Position numbers and translations under genes: made by a program | The notes under the pieces: model-generated | Told to the model about the DNA's origin: nothing | The model's database searches: none | Seen by the model: the letters and a program-made list of their open reading frames with translations, nothing else | Shown: positions 10,039-18,885 of the stretch, piece by piece | Numbering within the stretch: the stretch's first letter is position 1 | Layout: the number at the start of each line of letters is the position of its first letter | NCBI GenBank assembly: GCA_945917985.1 | Contig: CAMEIH010000011.1 | Span: forward strand, 1-64,000 | Direction: 5' to 3' | From: an uncultured Clostridium sp. | GTDB taxonomy: Bacteria; Bacillota; Clostridia; Lachnospirales; Lachnospiraceae | Length of the DNA stretch: 64,000 nt

Positions 10039-10527
10039 ATGAAAACAGCAATTTATCCGGGAAGCTTTGACCCGGTTACCTATGGTCACCTCGATATCAT
10101 CAAGAGAGCAGCGGAGATCTTTGACGAATTAACAGTCAGCGTTCTGAACAATAAGCAAAAAACTCCATTGTTTTCTGTAGAAGAACGTGTTAATATATTG
10201 AAAGAAGCAACGAAGGATATTCCCAATGTAAAAGTGGAATCTTTCAGCGGACTTTTAGTGGATTATGCCAAGTCCCGCAATGTTCATGTTGTGATCAGGG
10301 GACTTAGAGCCATCACTGATTTTGAATATGAATTGCAGAATGCACAGACGAACGCATTGCTCTCAAAGGGGGCACTTGATACCGTATTCTTAACCACAAA
10401 ACTTGAATATGCCTATCTCAGTTCTTCCAGTGTGAAAGAGATTGCAAGTTTTAAAGGTGATATTTCCATGTGTGTTCCTGAGTTTGTTGCCAAAATGGTT
10501 TATGATAAATATGGATATAATAAGTAA
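10039..10527 (+). CDS. coaD: Pantetheine-phosphate adenylyltransferase (CoaD)
   Basis: Cytosolic 162-residue nucleotidyltransferase making dephospho-CoA from 4'-phosphopantetheine and ATP, the penultimate step of coenzyme A synthesis. The N-terminal [14 protein letters not shown] contains the TxGH nucleotide-binding motif. [12 protein letters not shown] and [10 protein letters not shown] are the other conserved family segments. The length is standard. The ATG begins one base after the rsmD stop codon, so the two are translationally coupled. The sporulation gene ylbJ, its neighbour in bacilli, is also nearby but on the opposite strand. Confidence 0.97.
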   Translation: MKTAIYPGSFDPVTYGHLDIIKRAAEIFDELTVSVLNNKQKTPLFSVEERVNILKEATKDIPNVKVESFSGLLVDYAKSRNVHVVIRGLRAITDFEYELQNAQTNALLSKGALDTVFLTTKLEYAYLSSSSVKEIASFKGDISMCVPEFVAKMVYDKYGYNK

Positions 10528-10541
10528 ATGGGGGTCAATGA

Positions 10542-11153
10542 ATGAGCAGCAGAATTGAACAACTGATCGATGAGATCGAAGAGTACATAGATGGTTGTAA
10601 ATATCAGCCCTTTTCCAACACGAAAATCGTTGTTGATAAAGAAGAAATTGATGAACTTCTCCGTGAACTGCGAATGAAAACACCTGATGAGATCAAGCGC
10701 TATCAAAAGATTATCAGTAATAAGGAAGCTATCTTAAGTGATGCCAGAGCCAAAGCCGAGGCATTGATCAATGAAGCTACCATTCATACCAATGAACTGA
10801 TCAATGAGCATGAGATCATGCAGCAGGCATATGCACAGGCGAACGAAGTGGTTACCATGGCTACCCATCAGGCTCAGGAAATTCTTGACAATGCAACTAT
10901 GGAAGCCAACAATATGAGAACGGCTGCCATGCAGTATACGGATGGAATCCTTGCCAATGTAGAAAATCTGCTGAATCAGACAATGAAAACAACTCAGGAG
11001 CATTTTGACAGTTTTATGGGTGCACTTAACAATTATAATGATGTGGTAAATGCAAACCGTGTGGAACTGAATCCTCCGGAACCGGATTCCTATGTCGGGG
11101 ACAGTTCAGAAAGCGATACGAATTCAGATGATTTAAATCTGGATATGCTGTAA
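10542..11153 (+). CDS. Conserved coiled-coil protein of unknown function
   Basis: 203-residue soluble protein; I do not recognise a named family. The N-terminal 50 residues look globular (IEQLIDEIEEYIDGCKY). Residues about 55-170 form a long alanine- and glutamate-rich helix with repeated ARAKAEALINEA and HQAQEILDNATMEA type heptads. This composition recalls ATP-synthase b/E subunits and DivIVA-type scaffolds. The C-terminal 35 residues are acidic and low complexity (SSESDTNSDDLNLD). It follows coaD by 14 nt and is closed by a strong terminator, so it is probably the last gene of the rsmD-coaD transcript. A structural or scaffold role is only an inference from the coiled coil. Confidence 0.75.
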   Translation: MSSRIEQLIDEIEEYIDGCKYQPFSNTKIVVDKEEIDELLRELRMKTPDEIKRYQKIISNKEAILSDARAKAEALINEATIHTNELINEHEIMQQAYAQANEVVTMATHQAQEILDNATMEANNMRTAAMQYTDGILANVENLLNQTMKTTQEHFDSFMGALNNYNDVVNANRVELNPPEPDSYVGDSSESDTNSDDLNLDML

Positions 11154-11166
11154 GAAAAAATACAGT

Positions 11167-11198
11167 CCGGCTTACTAAATTGGTAAGCCGGTTTTTTT
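11167..11198 (+). terminator. Strong intrinsic terminator after the coiled-coil gene
   Basis: A perfect 9-bp stem, CCGGCTTAC with GTAAGCCGG, has a 7-nt loop and is followed by seven T. It sits 13 nt after the upstream stop and 21 nt before the amidase start codon. Confidence 0.9.
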
Positions 11199-11219
11199 GT
11201 AAAAGGATAAGTAAAAATA

Positions 11220-12503
11220 ATGAAAAAATTGCAAATGATATTATCAGTATCCATTTTTCTTCTCTTTCTTTTCTGGATGCAGGTCCCGTTATCTGTTTAT
11301 GCAGATGAGGATCCCACAGTGATCGTGATTGATCCGGGTCATGGGGGAGATAATCTGGGGGCTGAATTTGATACTTATACAGAAAAAAATATGACAATGA
11401 CAGTTGCACTTGCCATGAAGGAGGAACTGGAAAAATATGACAATGTGATCGTGTATCTTACCCGTGAAGGTGATGAGAGTATGTCTATAAAGGACAGAGC
11501 CTTATTTGCCAAGGAAAAGAATGCAGATTTTCTGTTCTGTCTTCATTTCAACAGTTCTGTTAATCATAATCTTTACGGTGCAGAGGTATGGGTATCTGCC
11601 TTTGGCGATTATTATGTATTGGGAAGACAATTTGCAGAGATCAATATGCAGCTCTTTGAAGAGATGGGGCTTTTTTCCAGAGGGATTAAGGTCCGGCTAA
11701 ATGACAGTGATGATAATTATTATGGTATTTTACGGTACTGTACTGATTTGGGGGTTCCCTCCGTTTTGATTGAGCACTGCCACTTGGATAACAGTATGGA
11801 TTTTCCCTTTTATCAAAAGGGTGAGGAGCAGCTAAAAGAATTTGGTCGAAAGGATGCAGAGGCTGTTGCAAAATATTTTGGTCTTACTTCCTCTTTGACC
11901 GGTGCTGACTACAGCAATTTCCCGAAAGCTGATATCTCTTATCAGGAAATCGTAAGACCTGACAAAACCGAGCCGGAGGAATGTTCCATCGAAGTACTTT
12001 CTGTGAATGAGAAAGAAGCAACTGCTTCGGTAGCTATCCATGCCAAGGATGCTGACAGTTATATTCAATACTACAACTACAGCCTTGACGGAGGGAATAC
12101 CTGGTCAGAATTGCTATCATGGCCCAGAACTTACTGGAACAGTTCTGAGGATGATTATGTTTTCACAGTGCAGCTTCCCTTTGATCAGGATATTGAGCTT
12201 CGCGCCGCTGCTTATAATGGATATGATGTTTTTACCGAAAGCAATATTGTAATGATACCGGCCATTGCCTCACCGGCAACACCTTCTCCCTCTGTCGTGA
12301 AGAAGGATACCACGGCGATAGAAACCTACAAGGAAATCACTTATGAATCTTCCCCGGATGAATCTTATTTCAGCAGGCAGGAGAAAGCTTATCTGATTTT
12401 GCTGATCTTACTGATCAGTCTGATTATGGCAGGTATTTTGTACGCAATGATCAGAATGATACTAAAGTTAAAAAAATATAATAACCGGCACAGAGAACCG
12501 TGA
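11220..12503 (+). CDS. N-acetylmuramoyl-L-alanine amidase (Amidase_3 family), membrane-anchored
   Basis: 427-residue zinc amidase that cuts the bond between N-acetylmuramic acid and L-alanine in peptidoglycan. A signal peptide covers residues 1-28. The catalytic domain (about 35-225) has VIDPGHGG (first zinc His), an EKN glutamate ligand, the LHFNSS histidine, and the catalytic Glu in SVLIEHCHLDN. Residues about 250-345 look like an extracellular beta domain. A Pro/Ser/Thr-rich linker and a C-terminal membrane helix (LILLILLISLIMAGILYAMI) with a short basic tail follow. It probably acts on the outer face of the membrane. The ATG follows AAAGGA. The 3' end overlaps the convergent ylbJ by 53 nt. 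Confidence 0.9.
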   Translation: MKKLQMILSVSIFLLFLFWMQVPLSVYADEDPTVIVIDPGHGGDNLGAEFDTYTEKNMTMTVALAMKEELEKYDNVIVYLTREGDESMSIKDRALFAKEKNADFLFCLHFNSSVNHNLYGAEVWVSAFGDYYVLGRQFAEINMQLFEEMGLFSRGIKVRLNDSDDNYYGILRYCTDLGVPSVLIEHCHLDNSMDFPFYQKGEEQLKEFGRKDAEAVAKYFGLTSSLTGADYSNFPKADISYQEIVRPDKTEPEECSIEVLSVNEKEATASVAIHAKDADSYIQYYNYSLDGGNTWSELLSWPRTYWNSSEDDYVFTVQLPFDQDIELRAAAYNGYDVFTESNIVMIPAIASPATPSPSVVKKDTTAIETYKEITYESSPDESYFSRQEKAYLILLILLISLIMAGILYAMIRMILKLKKYNNRHREP

Positions 12504-13377
12504 GAATCATTTTATGGATCACATATTTCTTTAAGGAAAGATCTGTTCCCTGAAGAGAACTGTTCGTCTGTGCCATACAGGATAATCCGCCAAAACTGAG
12601 CATGATAAGGCTAACGACAGGTGCACGGTCACCAAGGCTTGCGAGACCTCCTGTAATTTCCAAAAAGGTGCTTACAACCGCTTTTGCCGTTTCATTTTTC
12701 CTAAAAAAAAGAGCCGGGAAAACATTTAAAAGATTAAAAATAATCATATAGCCACCAAGCTTCGTAATACCGCCAAGCGAGGACATGACAGACTCATCCA
12801 TGGCTTTTAGAAGCGAAGTGACAGGAGGATTTTTTTCTGCCTGTTCATAATGGGCTCTCAGGCGATTTCGAAACAGTGTATGACGCAGAAAAATTCCGTA
12901 AAGGAGAGGTATGCCGTACATTCCGAAGAGAAAAGGCATAACTTTGTTTTGCACGCCCATAGTCGGCAGGGCAAAGCTGACAAAATAAACAGGGCCTATG
13001 TTATTGCAGAAGGAGAGCAGGAATTCGGCTTCCGATTTTGTGATCATTTTTCTATCGTAGAGCTGGGCTGTCACAACGGCTCCCATAGGAAAACCGCACA
13101 AAAACCCTGTTATAATGGCATAGAGACAGTTTCCGTTTACTCGAAAAAGAGGGGTAAAAAACGGTTTTACAAGTTTGACGAAGGAATCCGTGAGATCCAT
13201 ACGAATCATGATTCCGGACAGCACCATAAACGGAAACAGGGTCGGAATCATTTTCTCAAACCAGAGAGTAAGTCCGTTACATGCATAAAAAAGGCACTCA
13301 GACGGGTACAAAAGTATAACTATCGTGAGAATAAAGACAGCTCCGGTGGAAAGAAACAGATTAGGATTTTTTCTCAA
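12451..13377 (-). CDS. ylbJ: Sporulation integral membrane protein YlbJ-like (nucleoside-recognition/gate domain)
   Basis: Polytopic membrane protein with about seven hydrophobic segments and two gate-type signature regions, ITGFLCGFPMGAVVTAQLY and SFCNNIGPVYFVSF. This is the pattern of YlbJ, needed for spore cortex formation in bacilli. Its neighbourhood (rsmD-coaD) matches ylbH-ylbI-ylbJ, but here it is inverted. The start is uncertain. The open frame extends to a GTG at 13500, inside the divergent pseudouridine synthase gene, and those residues do not look like protein of this family. I prefer the in-frame TTG at 13377, which gives 308 residues starting just before the first membrane helix. 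There is no strong ribosome site. The 3' end overlaps the amidase gene. Confidence 0.75.
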   Translation of the reverse strand: MRKNPNLFLSTGAVFILTIVILLYPSECLFYACNGLTLWFEKMIPTLFPFMVLSGIMIRMDLTDSFVKLVKPFFTPLFRVNGNCLYAIITGFLCGFPMGAVVTAQLYDRKMITKSEAEFLLSFCNNIGPVYFVSFALPTMGVQNKVMPFLFGMYGIPLLYGIFLRHTLFRNRLRAHYEQAEKNPPVTSLLKAMDESVMSSLGGITKLGGYMIIFNLLNVFPALFFRKNETAKAVVSTFLEITGGLASLGDRAPVVSLIMLSFGGLSCMAQTNSSLQGTDLSLKKYVIHKMILTVLCAGYYIFLTLVSF

Positions 13378-13417
13378 AACAGTGGTTCTTTTCTTATTTT
13401 GTGTTATTATTATATCT

Positions 13418-14146
13418 ATGAGAATTGACAAGTTATTATGCGAATTGAATATCGGCTCAAGAAGTGAAGTAAAAGTACTTCTCAAAAAAGGTCTCATCAC
13501 TGTAAACGGAGAAAAATTATTGAAACCGGAAACAAAAATAGATGAGAAGACAGCCGTTGTTTCTTATAAAGGGAAGGAGTACCGGTATCAGCCTTTTGTC
13601 TACTATATGATGAATAAACCGGCAGGTGTTGTCAGTGCTACAGAGGATTCTCTTTCCGAAACGGTTCTGGATGTGCTTGCCGAAAATTTAAAAGAGATCT
13701 ATGGGAATGATCTTTCCGGAGTTCCGATCAGAGATATTTTCCCTGTCGGAAGACTTGACAAAGATACTGTAGGTCTTTTGCTGCTGACCAATGACGGCGA
13801 ACTTGCCCATAATCTGTTGTCTCCAAAAAAACATGTGGAAAAGCGTTATTATGTGGAAACAGATCTTTCCATTACCCGGGATGCGGCAGATCGTCTGATG
13901 AAAGGCGTTGCCATTTCTGAACAGGAATTTACAAGAGAAGCAAAGGTGGAGCTTCTTTCAGATAAGGAATGCATCATTGCCATTACAGAAGGCAAATTTC
14001 ATCAGGTAAAGAGAATGTTTCAGGCTGTGGGACTGAAAGTATTGTATTTAAAAAGAATTTCCATGGGAAGTCTTTTTTTGGATGAAACATTGCCCGAAGG
14101 AAAAGTTCGTGAATTAACACAGGAAGAGGTTTACCGTTTATGTTAG
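13418..14146 (+). CDS. Pseudouridine synthase, RsuA/RluB/E/F family
   Basis: 242-residue pseudouridine synthase, most like RsuA (16S rRNA position 516). An N-terminal S4 RNA-binding domain (MRIDKLLCELNIGSRSEVK) is followed by the catalytic domain with the active-site aspartate in FPVGRLDKDTVGLLLLTNDG and the GKFHQVKRMF segment. The ORF track starts at 13325, but the 31 extra residues are unrelated to the family, and MRIDKL is the normal N-terminus. No clear Shine-Dalgarno sequence precedes this ATG, and it diverges from ylbJ with only about 40 nt between them. The stop overlaps the HAD gene start by 7 nt. Choosing between RsuA and its paralogues would need a phylogeny. Confidence 0.88.
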   Translation: MRIDKLLCELNIGSRSEVKVLLKKGLITVNGEKLLKPETKIDEKTAVVSYKGKEYRYQPFVYYMMNKPAGVVSATEDSLSETVLDVLAENLKEIYGNDLSGVPIRDIFPVGRLDKDTVGLLLLTNDGELAHNLLSPKKHVEKRYYVETDLSITRDAADRLMKGVAISEQEFTREAKVELLSDKECIIAITEGKFHQVKRMFQAVGLKVLYLKRISMGSLFLDETLPEGKVRELTQEEVYRLC

Positions 14147-14787
14147 AAAATATTAAAGCTGTACTGTTTGATCTTGACGGCACACTGGTTGACTCTATGT
14201 GGGTATGGAAGGATATCGATATTGAATATCTGGGGAAATTCGGGTATGCGCTCCCGGACGGACTTCAGAATGAAATAGAAGGAATGAGTTTTTCCGAAAC
14301 AGCAGTCTATATCAAAAATAAATTCCAGATCCCCGATCCCGTTGAAAAGATGAAAGCAGACTGGAACCGCATGGCATGGGATAAATATACGCATGAAGTA
14401 CCCTTGAAGGACGGCGTTCGGGAGTTCCTTGATCACTGTCATAAAAATGATATTCGTCTTGGTATTGCCACTAGTAATTCCAGAGAGCTTGTAGATAACA
14501 TCATCAAGGTTCACGGTCTTGAAAGCTATTTTTCCGGTGTCGTGACAGGATGTGAAGTAGAAAAAGGGAAGCCTGCACCTGATGTTTATCTGGAAGCTGC
14601 CAAAAGATGCTGTGTTTCTCCCGAAAATTGTCTCGTATTCGAGGATATCCTTCCCGGAATACTCGCCGGAAAGGCAGCCGGCATGAAGGTCTGTGCGGTG
14701 GAGGATGCGTATTCTCTTTCTCAAAAAGAAGAGAAACAGAATGCTGCAGATTATTACATTAGAAATTATTATGAAATTGCTATATAA
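14140..14787 (+). CDS. HAD family hydrolase (beta-phosphoglucomutase-like phosphatase)
   Basis: 215-residue haloacid-dehalogenase superfamily hydrolase. All four HAD motifs are visible: DLDGTLVDS (nucleophile Asp), ATSNS, the lysine in [11 protein letters not shown], and [17 protein letters not shown] helical cap lies between motifs I and II, as in subclass IA phosphatases. It resembles phosphoglycolate phosphatase and beta-phosphoglucomutase relatives, but the substrate cannot be deduced. The ATG overlaps the end of the pseudouridine synthase gene, indicating translational coupling. Confidence 0.85.
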   Translation: MLENIKAVLFDLDGTLVDSMWVWKDIDIEYLGKFGYALPDGLQNEIEGMSFSETAVYIKNKFQIPDPVEKMKADWNRMAWDKYTHEVPLKDGVREFLDHCHKNDIRLGIATSNSRELVDNIIKVHGLESYFSGVVTGCEVEKGKPAPDVYLEAAKRCCVSPENCLVFEDILPGILAGKAAGMKVCAVEDAYSLSQKEEKQNAADYYIRNYYEIAI

Positions 14788-14803
14788 ACAGCAGGAGGTA
14801 ACT

Positions 14804-16657
14804 TTGTCAGAAGGATTTTTGCCCCTCACAAGACAGGATATGCTTGACAGGGGTCTTGACCAGCTTGATTTTGTATATATCATCGGGGATGCTTACGTAG
14901 ACCATCCTTCTTTTGGACATGCCATTATCAGCCGTATTCTGGAATCCCACGGCTATACCGTTGGGATTATATCCCAGCCGGACTGGAAAGATGATGAGAG
15001 CATTACCATTTACGGAAAACCCAGACTTGCTTTTTTGATATCGGCAGGAAATATGGATTCCATGGTAAATCACTATTATGTCTCCAAAAAGAAACGTAAG
15101 GTCGATGCATATACGCCCGGTGGGGTTATGGGAAAAAGACCCGATTACGCCACCATTGTATATGGAAATCTGATCAGGCATACCTACAAGGATGTTCCCG
15201 TGATCATCGGTGGAATAGAGGCAAGTCTTCGCAGGCTTGCACACTATGATTACTGGAGTAATTCCTTTAAGCATTCTGTCTTGCTTGACAGTCAGGCAGA
15301 CATGATTTCCTACGGAATGGGTGAGCATTCCATTGTGGAAATTGCAGATGCCCTTGCTTCCGGAATGGACATCAGGGACATTACGTACATTCCCGGTACC
15401 GTTTATAAAACAAAAGATATTTCCGGTATTACAGGTTTTTCGGACGAGAAGCTGAACGGGATTTTACTTCCTTCCTATGAGGAAATGAAGAAGGACCCTG
15501 CTCTTTATGCTAAAAGTTTCGGTATTCAGTATGAAAATACGGATCCTTTTACAGGCAGAATCCTCGCGGAGCCTTATGATCACGGTGTATATGTGGTTCA
15601 AAATCCTCCCGCCATGCCTCTTACTACACAGGAGATGGATGATGTTTATGCACTTCCCTATATGCGTACCTTTCATCCTTCCTACAAAGAGAGGGGCGGG
15701 GTCCCGGCCATCAAGGAAATCAAGTTTTCTCTGATCAGCAATCGTGGATGCTTTGGCGGCTGCAGCTTTTGTGCCCTCACGTTTCATCAGGGAAGAATTG
15801 TCCAGACAAGAAGCCATGAATCGATTCTAAGCGAAGCAAAAGAAATGACAAAAGATCCGGAGTTCAAGGGATATATACACGATGTAGGAGGGCCGACAGC
15901 CAATTTCAGACAGCCATCCTGTGAGAAGCAGTTAAAAGCCGGCGTGTGTAAAAACAAACAATGTCTGTTTCCGGAACCCTGTCATAATTTGAAAGCAGAC
16001 CATAAAGATTATCTTTCCTTACTCAGAAAACTGCGTTCCCTTCCCGGGGTAAAAAAGGTCTTTATCCGTTCCGGCATCCGTTTCGATTATCTGCTGGCCG
16101 ATCCGGATGACACCTTTTTCAAAGAGCTTGTCACTTATCACGTCAGTGGGCAGCTTAAAGTGGCACCGGAACATATTTCCGATGCAGTCTTATCAAAAAT
16201 GGGGAAACCTGAGAATAAGGTATACGAGAAATTTGTTAAAAAGTATCATAAAATAAATGAGAAGCTCGGGAAAAAACAGTATCTGGTTCCTTATCTTATG
16301 TCTTCTCATCCTGGATCCACCTTAAAAGAGGCAATAGAGCTTGCAGAATATCTGCGGGATCTTGGCTATATGCCGGAACAGGTACAGGATTTTTATCCAA
16401 CTCCGTCAACGGTTTCCACGGTAATGTATTACACAGGAATCGATCCAAGGAACGGTGAGAAGGTCTATGTATGCAGGAATCCTCACGAAAAGGCTATGCA
16501 AAGGGCATTGATACAATATAGAGACCCGGAGAATTATGATCTCGTTTCCGAGGCCCTCCATAAGGCCGGAAGGACAGATCTGATCGGTTTTGACAAAAAA
16601 TGTCTGATTCCGCCGAGAAAAATAAAACATAATAATAACAGCAGGAGACATAAATGA
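14804..16657 (+). CDS. YgiQ family radical SAM protein
   Basis: 617-residue radical S-adenosylmethionine protein of the YgiQ family, whose biochemical role is not established. An N-terminal domain ([19 protein letters not shown]) precedes the radical SAM core with the iron-sulfur motif CFGGCSFC. The C-terminal part includes the family-typical [19 protein letters not shown]. The start is reassigned: the ORF track begins at 14693 inside the HAD gene, but AGGAGG at 14793-14798 sits 5 nt before an in-frame TTG at 14804, which gives the usual N-terminus ([14 protein letters not shown]). The stop overlaps the next gene by 4 nt (ATGA). A second Cys cluster ([21 protein letters not shown]) could bind metal. 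Confidence 0.9.
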   Translation: MSEGFLPLTRQDMLDRGLDQLDFVYIIGDAYVDHPSFGHAIISRILESHGYTVGIISQPDWKDDESITIYGKPRLAFLISAGNMDSMVNHYYVSKKKRKVDAYTPGGVMGKRPDYATIVYGNLIRHTYKDVPVIIGGIEASLRRLAHYDYWSNSFKHSVLLDSQADMISYGMGEHSIVEIADALASGMDIRDITYIPGTVYKTKDISGITGFSDEKLNGILLPSYEEMKKDPALYAKSFGIQYENTDPFTGRILAEPYDHGVYVVQNPPAMPLTTQEMDDVYALPYMRTFHPSYKERGGVPAIKEIKFSLISNRGCFGGCSFCALTFHQGRIVQTRSHESILSEAKEMTKDPEFKGYIHDVGGPTANFRQPSCEKQLKAGVCKNKQCLFPEPCHNLKADHKDYLSLLRKLRSLPGVKKVFIRSGIRFDYLLADPDDTFFKELVTYHVSGQLKVAPEHISDAVLSKMGKPENKVYEKFVKKYHKINEKLGKKQYLVPYLMSSHPGSTLKEAIELAEYLRDLGYMPEQVQDFYPTPSTVSTVMYYTGIDPRNGEKVYVCRNPHEKAMQRALIQYRDPENYDLVSEALHKAGRTDLIGFDKKCLIPPRKIKHNNNSRRHK

Positions 16658-17223
16658 AAAAAGCAATCAAAGGTACCTATGGATATCTGCAACAAAAGAG
16701 AAATCTCGTTTTGATCAGAACAATTATTTATTTTGCCATTGCACTGGCTCTGTTTTTTGCCGGTGTGATTACCACAGGCACAAGAAAAAATCTGCTCACT
16801 GTGGTAGCAGTTCTGGGACTCCTTCCCGCTTCAAAGAGTTTTGTGAACCTTGTGATGTATATGAAAGCCAAGGGATGCAGTTTATCCGCTAAGGAAACAA
16901 TTACAAAAGCTGAGGGCAGCCTTATCGGGATGTATGATATGTATTTTACCTCCTACAAGGAAAATTTTGCGATCAGCCACATGGTAGTGGAAGGAAAAAA
17001 TATTTGCGGTTACACAGAGAACAGCTCCTGCAACTGTAAGGACTGCGAGGAACATCTTGAAACCATGTTAAAGCAGGGCGGCTATAAGGATATGACAATT
17101 AAAATTTTTACTGATCTTAATAAATACTGTGAACGCTTAAAACAATTAAATGGGCTTGAACATGAAAAGACACCGGAAAAAGATGATGAGGTTAGAATCG
17201 TGCTGTATGATATTTCACTTTAA
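16654..17223 (+). CDS. Uncharacterised two-helix membrane protein with a Cys cluster
   Basis: 189-residue protein that I do not recognise. Two hydrophobic helices lie near residues 20-60 ([20 protein letters not shown] and [21 protein letters not shown]), separated by a short polar turn. The rest is a soluble domain of about 120 residues containing the cysteine-rich motif [12 protein letters not shown]. It is probably a membrane-anchored cytoplasmic domain. The ATG overlaps the YgiQ gene stop (ATGA), so it is translationally coupled to that radical SAM protein, and the RluA-like gene follows 12 nt downstream. No function is proposed. Confidence 0.7.
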   Translation: MKKAIKGTYGYLQQKRNLVLIRTIIYFAIALALFFAGVITTGTRKNLLTVVAVLGLLPASKSFVNLVMYMKAKGCSLSAKETITKAEGSLIGMYDMYFTSYKENFAISHMVVEGKNICGYTENSSCNCKDCEEHLETMLKQGGYKDMTIKIFTDLNKYCERLKQLNGLEHEKTPEKDDEVRIVLYDISL

Positions 17224-17235
17224 GGAAAGATGATT

Positions 17236-18216
17236 ATGTATCAGTTCACCATAAATTCCAATGAAGCCGGTCAGCGGTTTGATAAATATCTTCACAAATT
17301 GCTTCCAAAGGCACCTGCTTCCTTTTTTTATAAGATGCTCCGGAAAAAAAACATTGTTTTAAACGGGAAAAAAGCGGAAGGGAAGGAAAAACTTTCCATC
17401 GGAGATGAGATTTCTCTCTTTCTTTCCGAAGAAACTTTTTTATCTTTTCAGGATTCCTCTCAAAAGGAGAATGAATTTATAAAAGCATATCAGACACTGA
17501 AAGACATTCAGATTGTTTTTGAGAATCAAAATATGCTGATCGTCAATAAACCATCCGGCATACTGACACAGAAATCAAAGGACAATGATTTGTCCCTTAA
17601 CGAGTGGCTGATCGGATACCTGCTTTTTTCAAATGCAATAACCCGGGAGTCTCTAAGGACCTTTAAACCCTCTGTCTGCAACCGACTTGACAGAAATACG
17701 AGCGGCCTTGTGCTTTGTTCCAAAACTCTGAAGGGAAGCCAGCGACTTTCCATGCTGATCAGGGAACGCAAGGTGCATAAATTTTACCGTCTGTTTGTGA
17801 AAGGCTCTGTGGAAAAAGAAGAGTTGCTTAAGGGTTATCTTGTAAAGGATGAATTGACCAATAAAGTCACAGTTTCAGGAACGCCGATAGAACAGGGAGC
17901 GTATATTAAGACCCGGTTTTATCCTGTTCAGAAGCTTTCTGATATGACATATCTTGAAGTGGAACTGATTACAGGAAAAACCCATCAGATTCGCGCCCAT
18001 ATGGCTTCAGTCGGTCACCCGATTCTGATGGATTACAAATACGGAGACCATAAATTTAATGAAAAATATAAAGACAGATTTCCGGCACAGGGGCAGCTTC
18101 TTCATGCATACCGCCTGGAATTTTCAAAAGAGGAATCTCTTCTTGAAGGGGCAGGTCCTGTTTTTATCGCCGAAGAGCCTTCTGTCTTTCAAAAGCTTTT
18201 ACTGGAAAATAAATGA
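17236..18216 (+). CDS. RluA family pseudouridine synthase (S4 domain plus catalytic domain)
   Basis: 326-residue rRNA/tRNA pseudouridine synthase. Residues 1-80 form an S4-type RNA-binding domain (GQRFDKYLHKLLPKAP). The catalytic domain has MLIVNKPSGIL, the active-site aspartate in NRLDRNTSGLVL, and TGKTHQIRAHMASVGHPIL near the C-terminus. It is one of two RluA-family genes here, the other being rluD-like near 40.4 kb; this one looks closer to RluC-type enzymes, but its target base is not predictable. The track start at 17230 is only a few bases from the AAGGAAA ribosome site. The second ATG at 17236 has better spacing and is preferred. Confidence 0.87.
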   Translation: MYQFTINSNEAGQRFDKYLHKLLPKAPASFFYKMLRKKNIVLNGKKAEGKEKLSIGDEISLFLSEETFLSFQDSSQKENEFIKAYQTLKDIQIVFENQNMLIVNKPSGILTQKSKDNDLSLNEWLIGYLLFSNAITRESLRTFKPSVCNRLDRNTSGLVLCSKTLKGSQRLSMLIRERKVHKFYRLFVKGSVEKEELLKGYLVKDELTNKVTVSGTPIEQGAYIKTRFYPVQKLSDMTYLEVELITGKTHQIRAHMASVGHPILMDYKYGDHKFNEKYKDRFPAQGQLLHAYRLEFSKEESLLEGAGPVFIAEEPSVFQKLLLENK

Positions 18217-18232
18217 TAAAAGAGGTCTGTAA

Positions 18233-18769
18233 ATGGCTACATGGAGTTCACGGGGGCTTCGAGGCTCTACCCTGGAGGATTTAATCAATCGAACAAACGA
18301 AAAATATCTAGAAAACGGTCTTGCCCTGATTCAGAAAATTCCGACGCCCATTACTCCCATCAATATTGATAAGCAGAGCAGGCATATTACCCTTGCTTAC
18401 TTTGATAAGAAGAGTACGGTGGATTATATCGGAGTTGTTCAGGGAATACCTGTCTGTTTTGATGCCAAGGAATGCGCTGTGGATACTTTTTCTCTTCAGA
18501 ACATTCATGAACATCAGGTTAACTTTATGGAAGAGTTCGAAAAGCAGAAGGGAATTGCCTTTTTTCTGATTTATTACACGCATAGAGATCTTTTTTACTA
18601 TCTTCCTTTTGAAATGCTGAAGTTCTTCTGGGACAGGGCAATGAGCGGAGGACGAAAAAGCTTTCGGATCGAAGAACTCAATCCGGATTATTATCTTCCT
18701 AAAAAAAACAGCATCTTAGTTCCTTATCTTGATATTTTAAGTAAAGATCTGGAAGACCGGGACTTTTGA
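18233..18769 (+). CDS. recU: Holliday junction resolvase RecU
   Basis: 178-residue nuclease that resolves Holliday junctions during recombination and chromosome segregation in Firmicutes. The start region WSSRGLRGSTLEDLINRTN and the catalytic block with STVDYIGV and CFDAKEC (Asp, Glu and Lys of the nuclease fold) are diagnostic. The tail (RKSFRIEELNP and YLPKKNSILVPYLDIL) is also typical. AAAGAGG lies before the ATG. It follows the RluA-like gene by 16 nt and is probably the last gene of that transcript, as a consensus promoter for the his genes begins 10 nt after its stop. Confidence 0.95.
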   Translation: MATWSSRGLRGSTLEDLINRTNEKYLENGLALIQKIPTPITPINIDKQSRHITLAYFDKKSTVDYIGVVQGIPVCFDAKECAVDTFSLQNIHEHQVNFMEEFEKQKGIAFFLIYYTHRDLFYYLPFEMLKFFWDRAMSGGRKSFRIEELNPDYYLPKKNSILVPYLDILSKDLEDRDF

Positions 18770-18778
18770 TAAAATAAT

Positions 18779-18807
18779 TTGACATTCCGAAAACTTTTCG
18801 TTATACT
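18779..18807 (+). promoter_or_regulatory. Sigma-A-type promoter of the his operon
   Basis: TTGACA (18779-18784) and TATACT (18802-18807) are separated by exactly 17 nt. Transcription would start near 18814, giving a leader of about 70 nt before hisZ. The match is close to consensus, so strong basal activity would need repression or another control. Confidence 0.85.
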
Positions 18808-18823
18808 GTCAATAGTTTTAAAC

Positions 18824-18837
18824 GCTACCATGGTAGC
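18824..18837. promoter_or_regulatory. 14-bp perfect palindrome, candidate operator for the his operon
   Basis: GCTACCATGGTAGC is a perfect inverted repeat lying about 10-23 nt downstream of the expected transcription start of hisZ. Position and symmetry fit a repressor operator. A TrpR-like HisR/YerC regulator is a reasonable candidate, because such proteins control his genes in some Firmicutes, but this is inference. The leader is too short for a T-box. Confidence 0.5.
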
Positions 18838-18885
18838 AAGGTAACACTGTGATGTGATAAAGTAATCAAGGAGCGTAAATTTTTT

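Noticed and set aside
12850-13428. 192-residue plus-strand ORF
   Set aside because: It is antisense to ylbJ and has a biased, low-complexity translation; it is explained by the ylbJ frame.
14693-14803. N-terminal extension of the YgiQ protein
   Set aside because: It overlaps the HAD gene and is not family-like; AGGAGG supports the TTG at 14804.
18808-18885. Possible T-box riboswitch upstream of hisZ
   Set aside because: The leader is only about 70 nt, with no T-box sequence and no antiterminator structure; it contains a palindrome instead.
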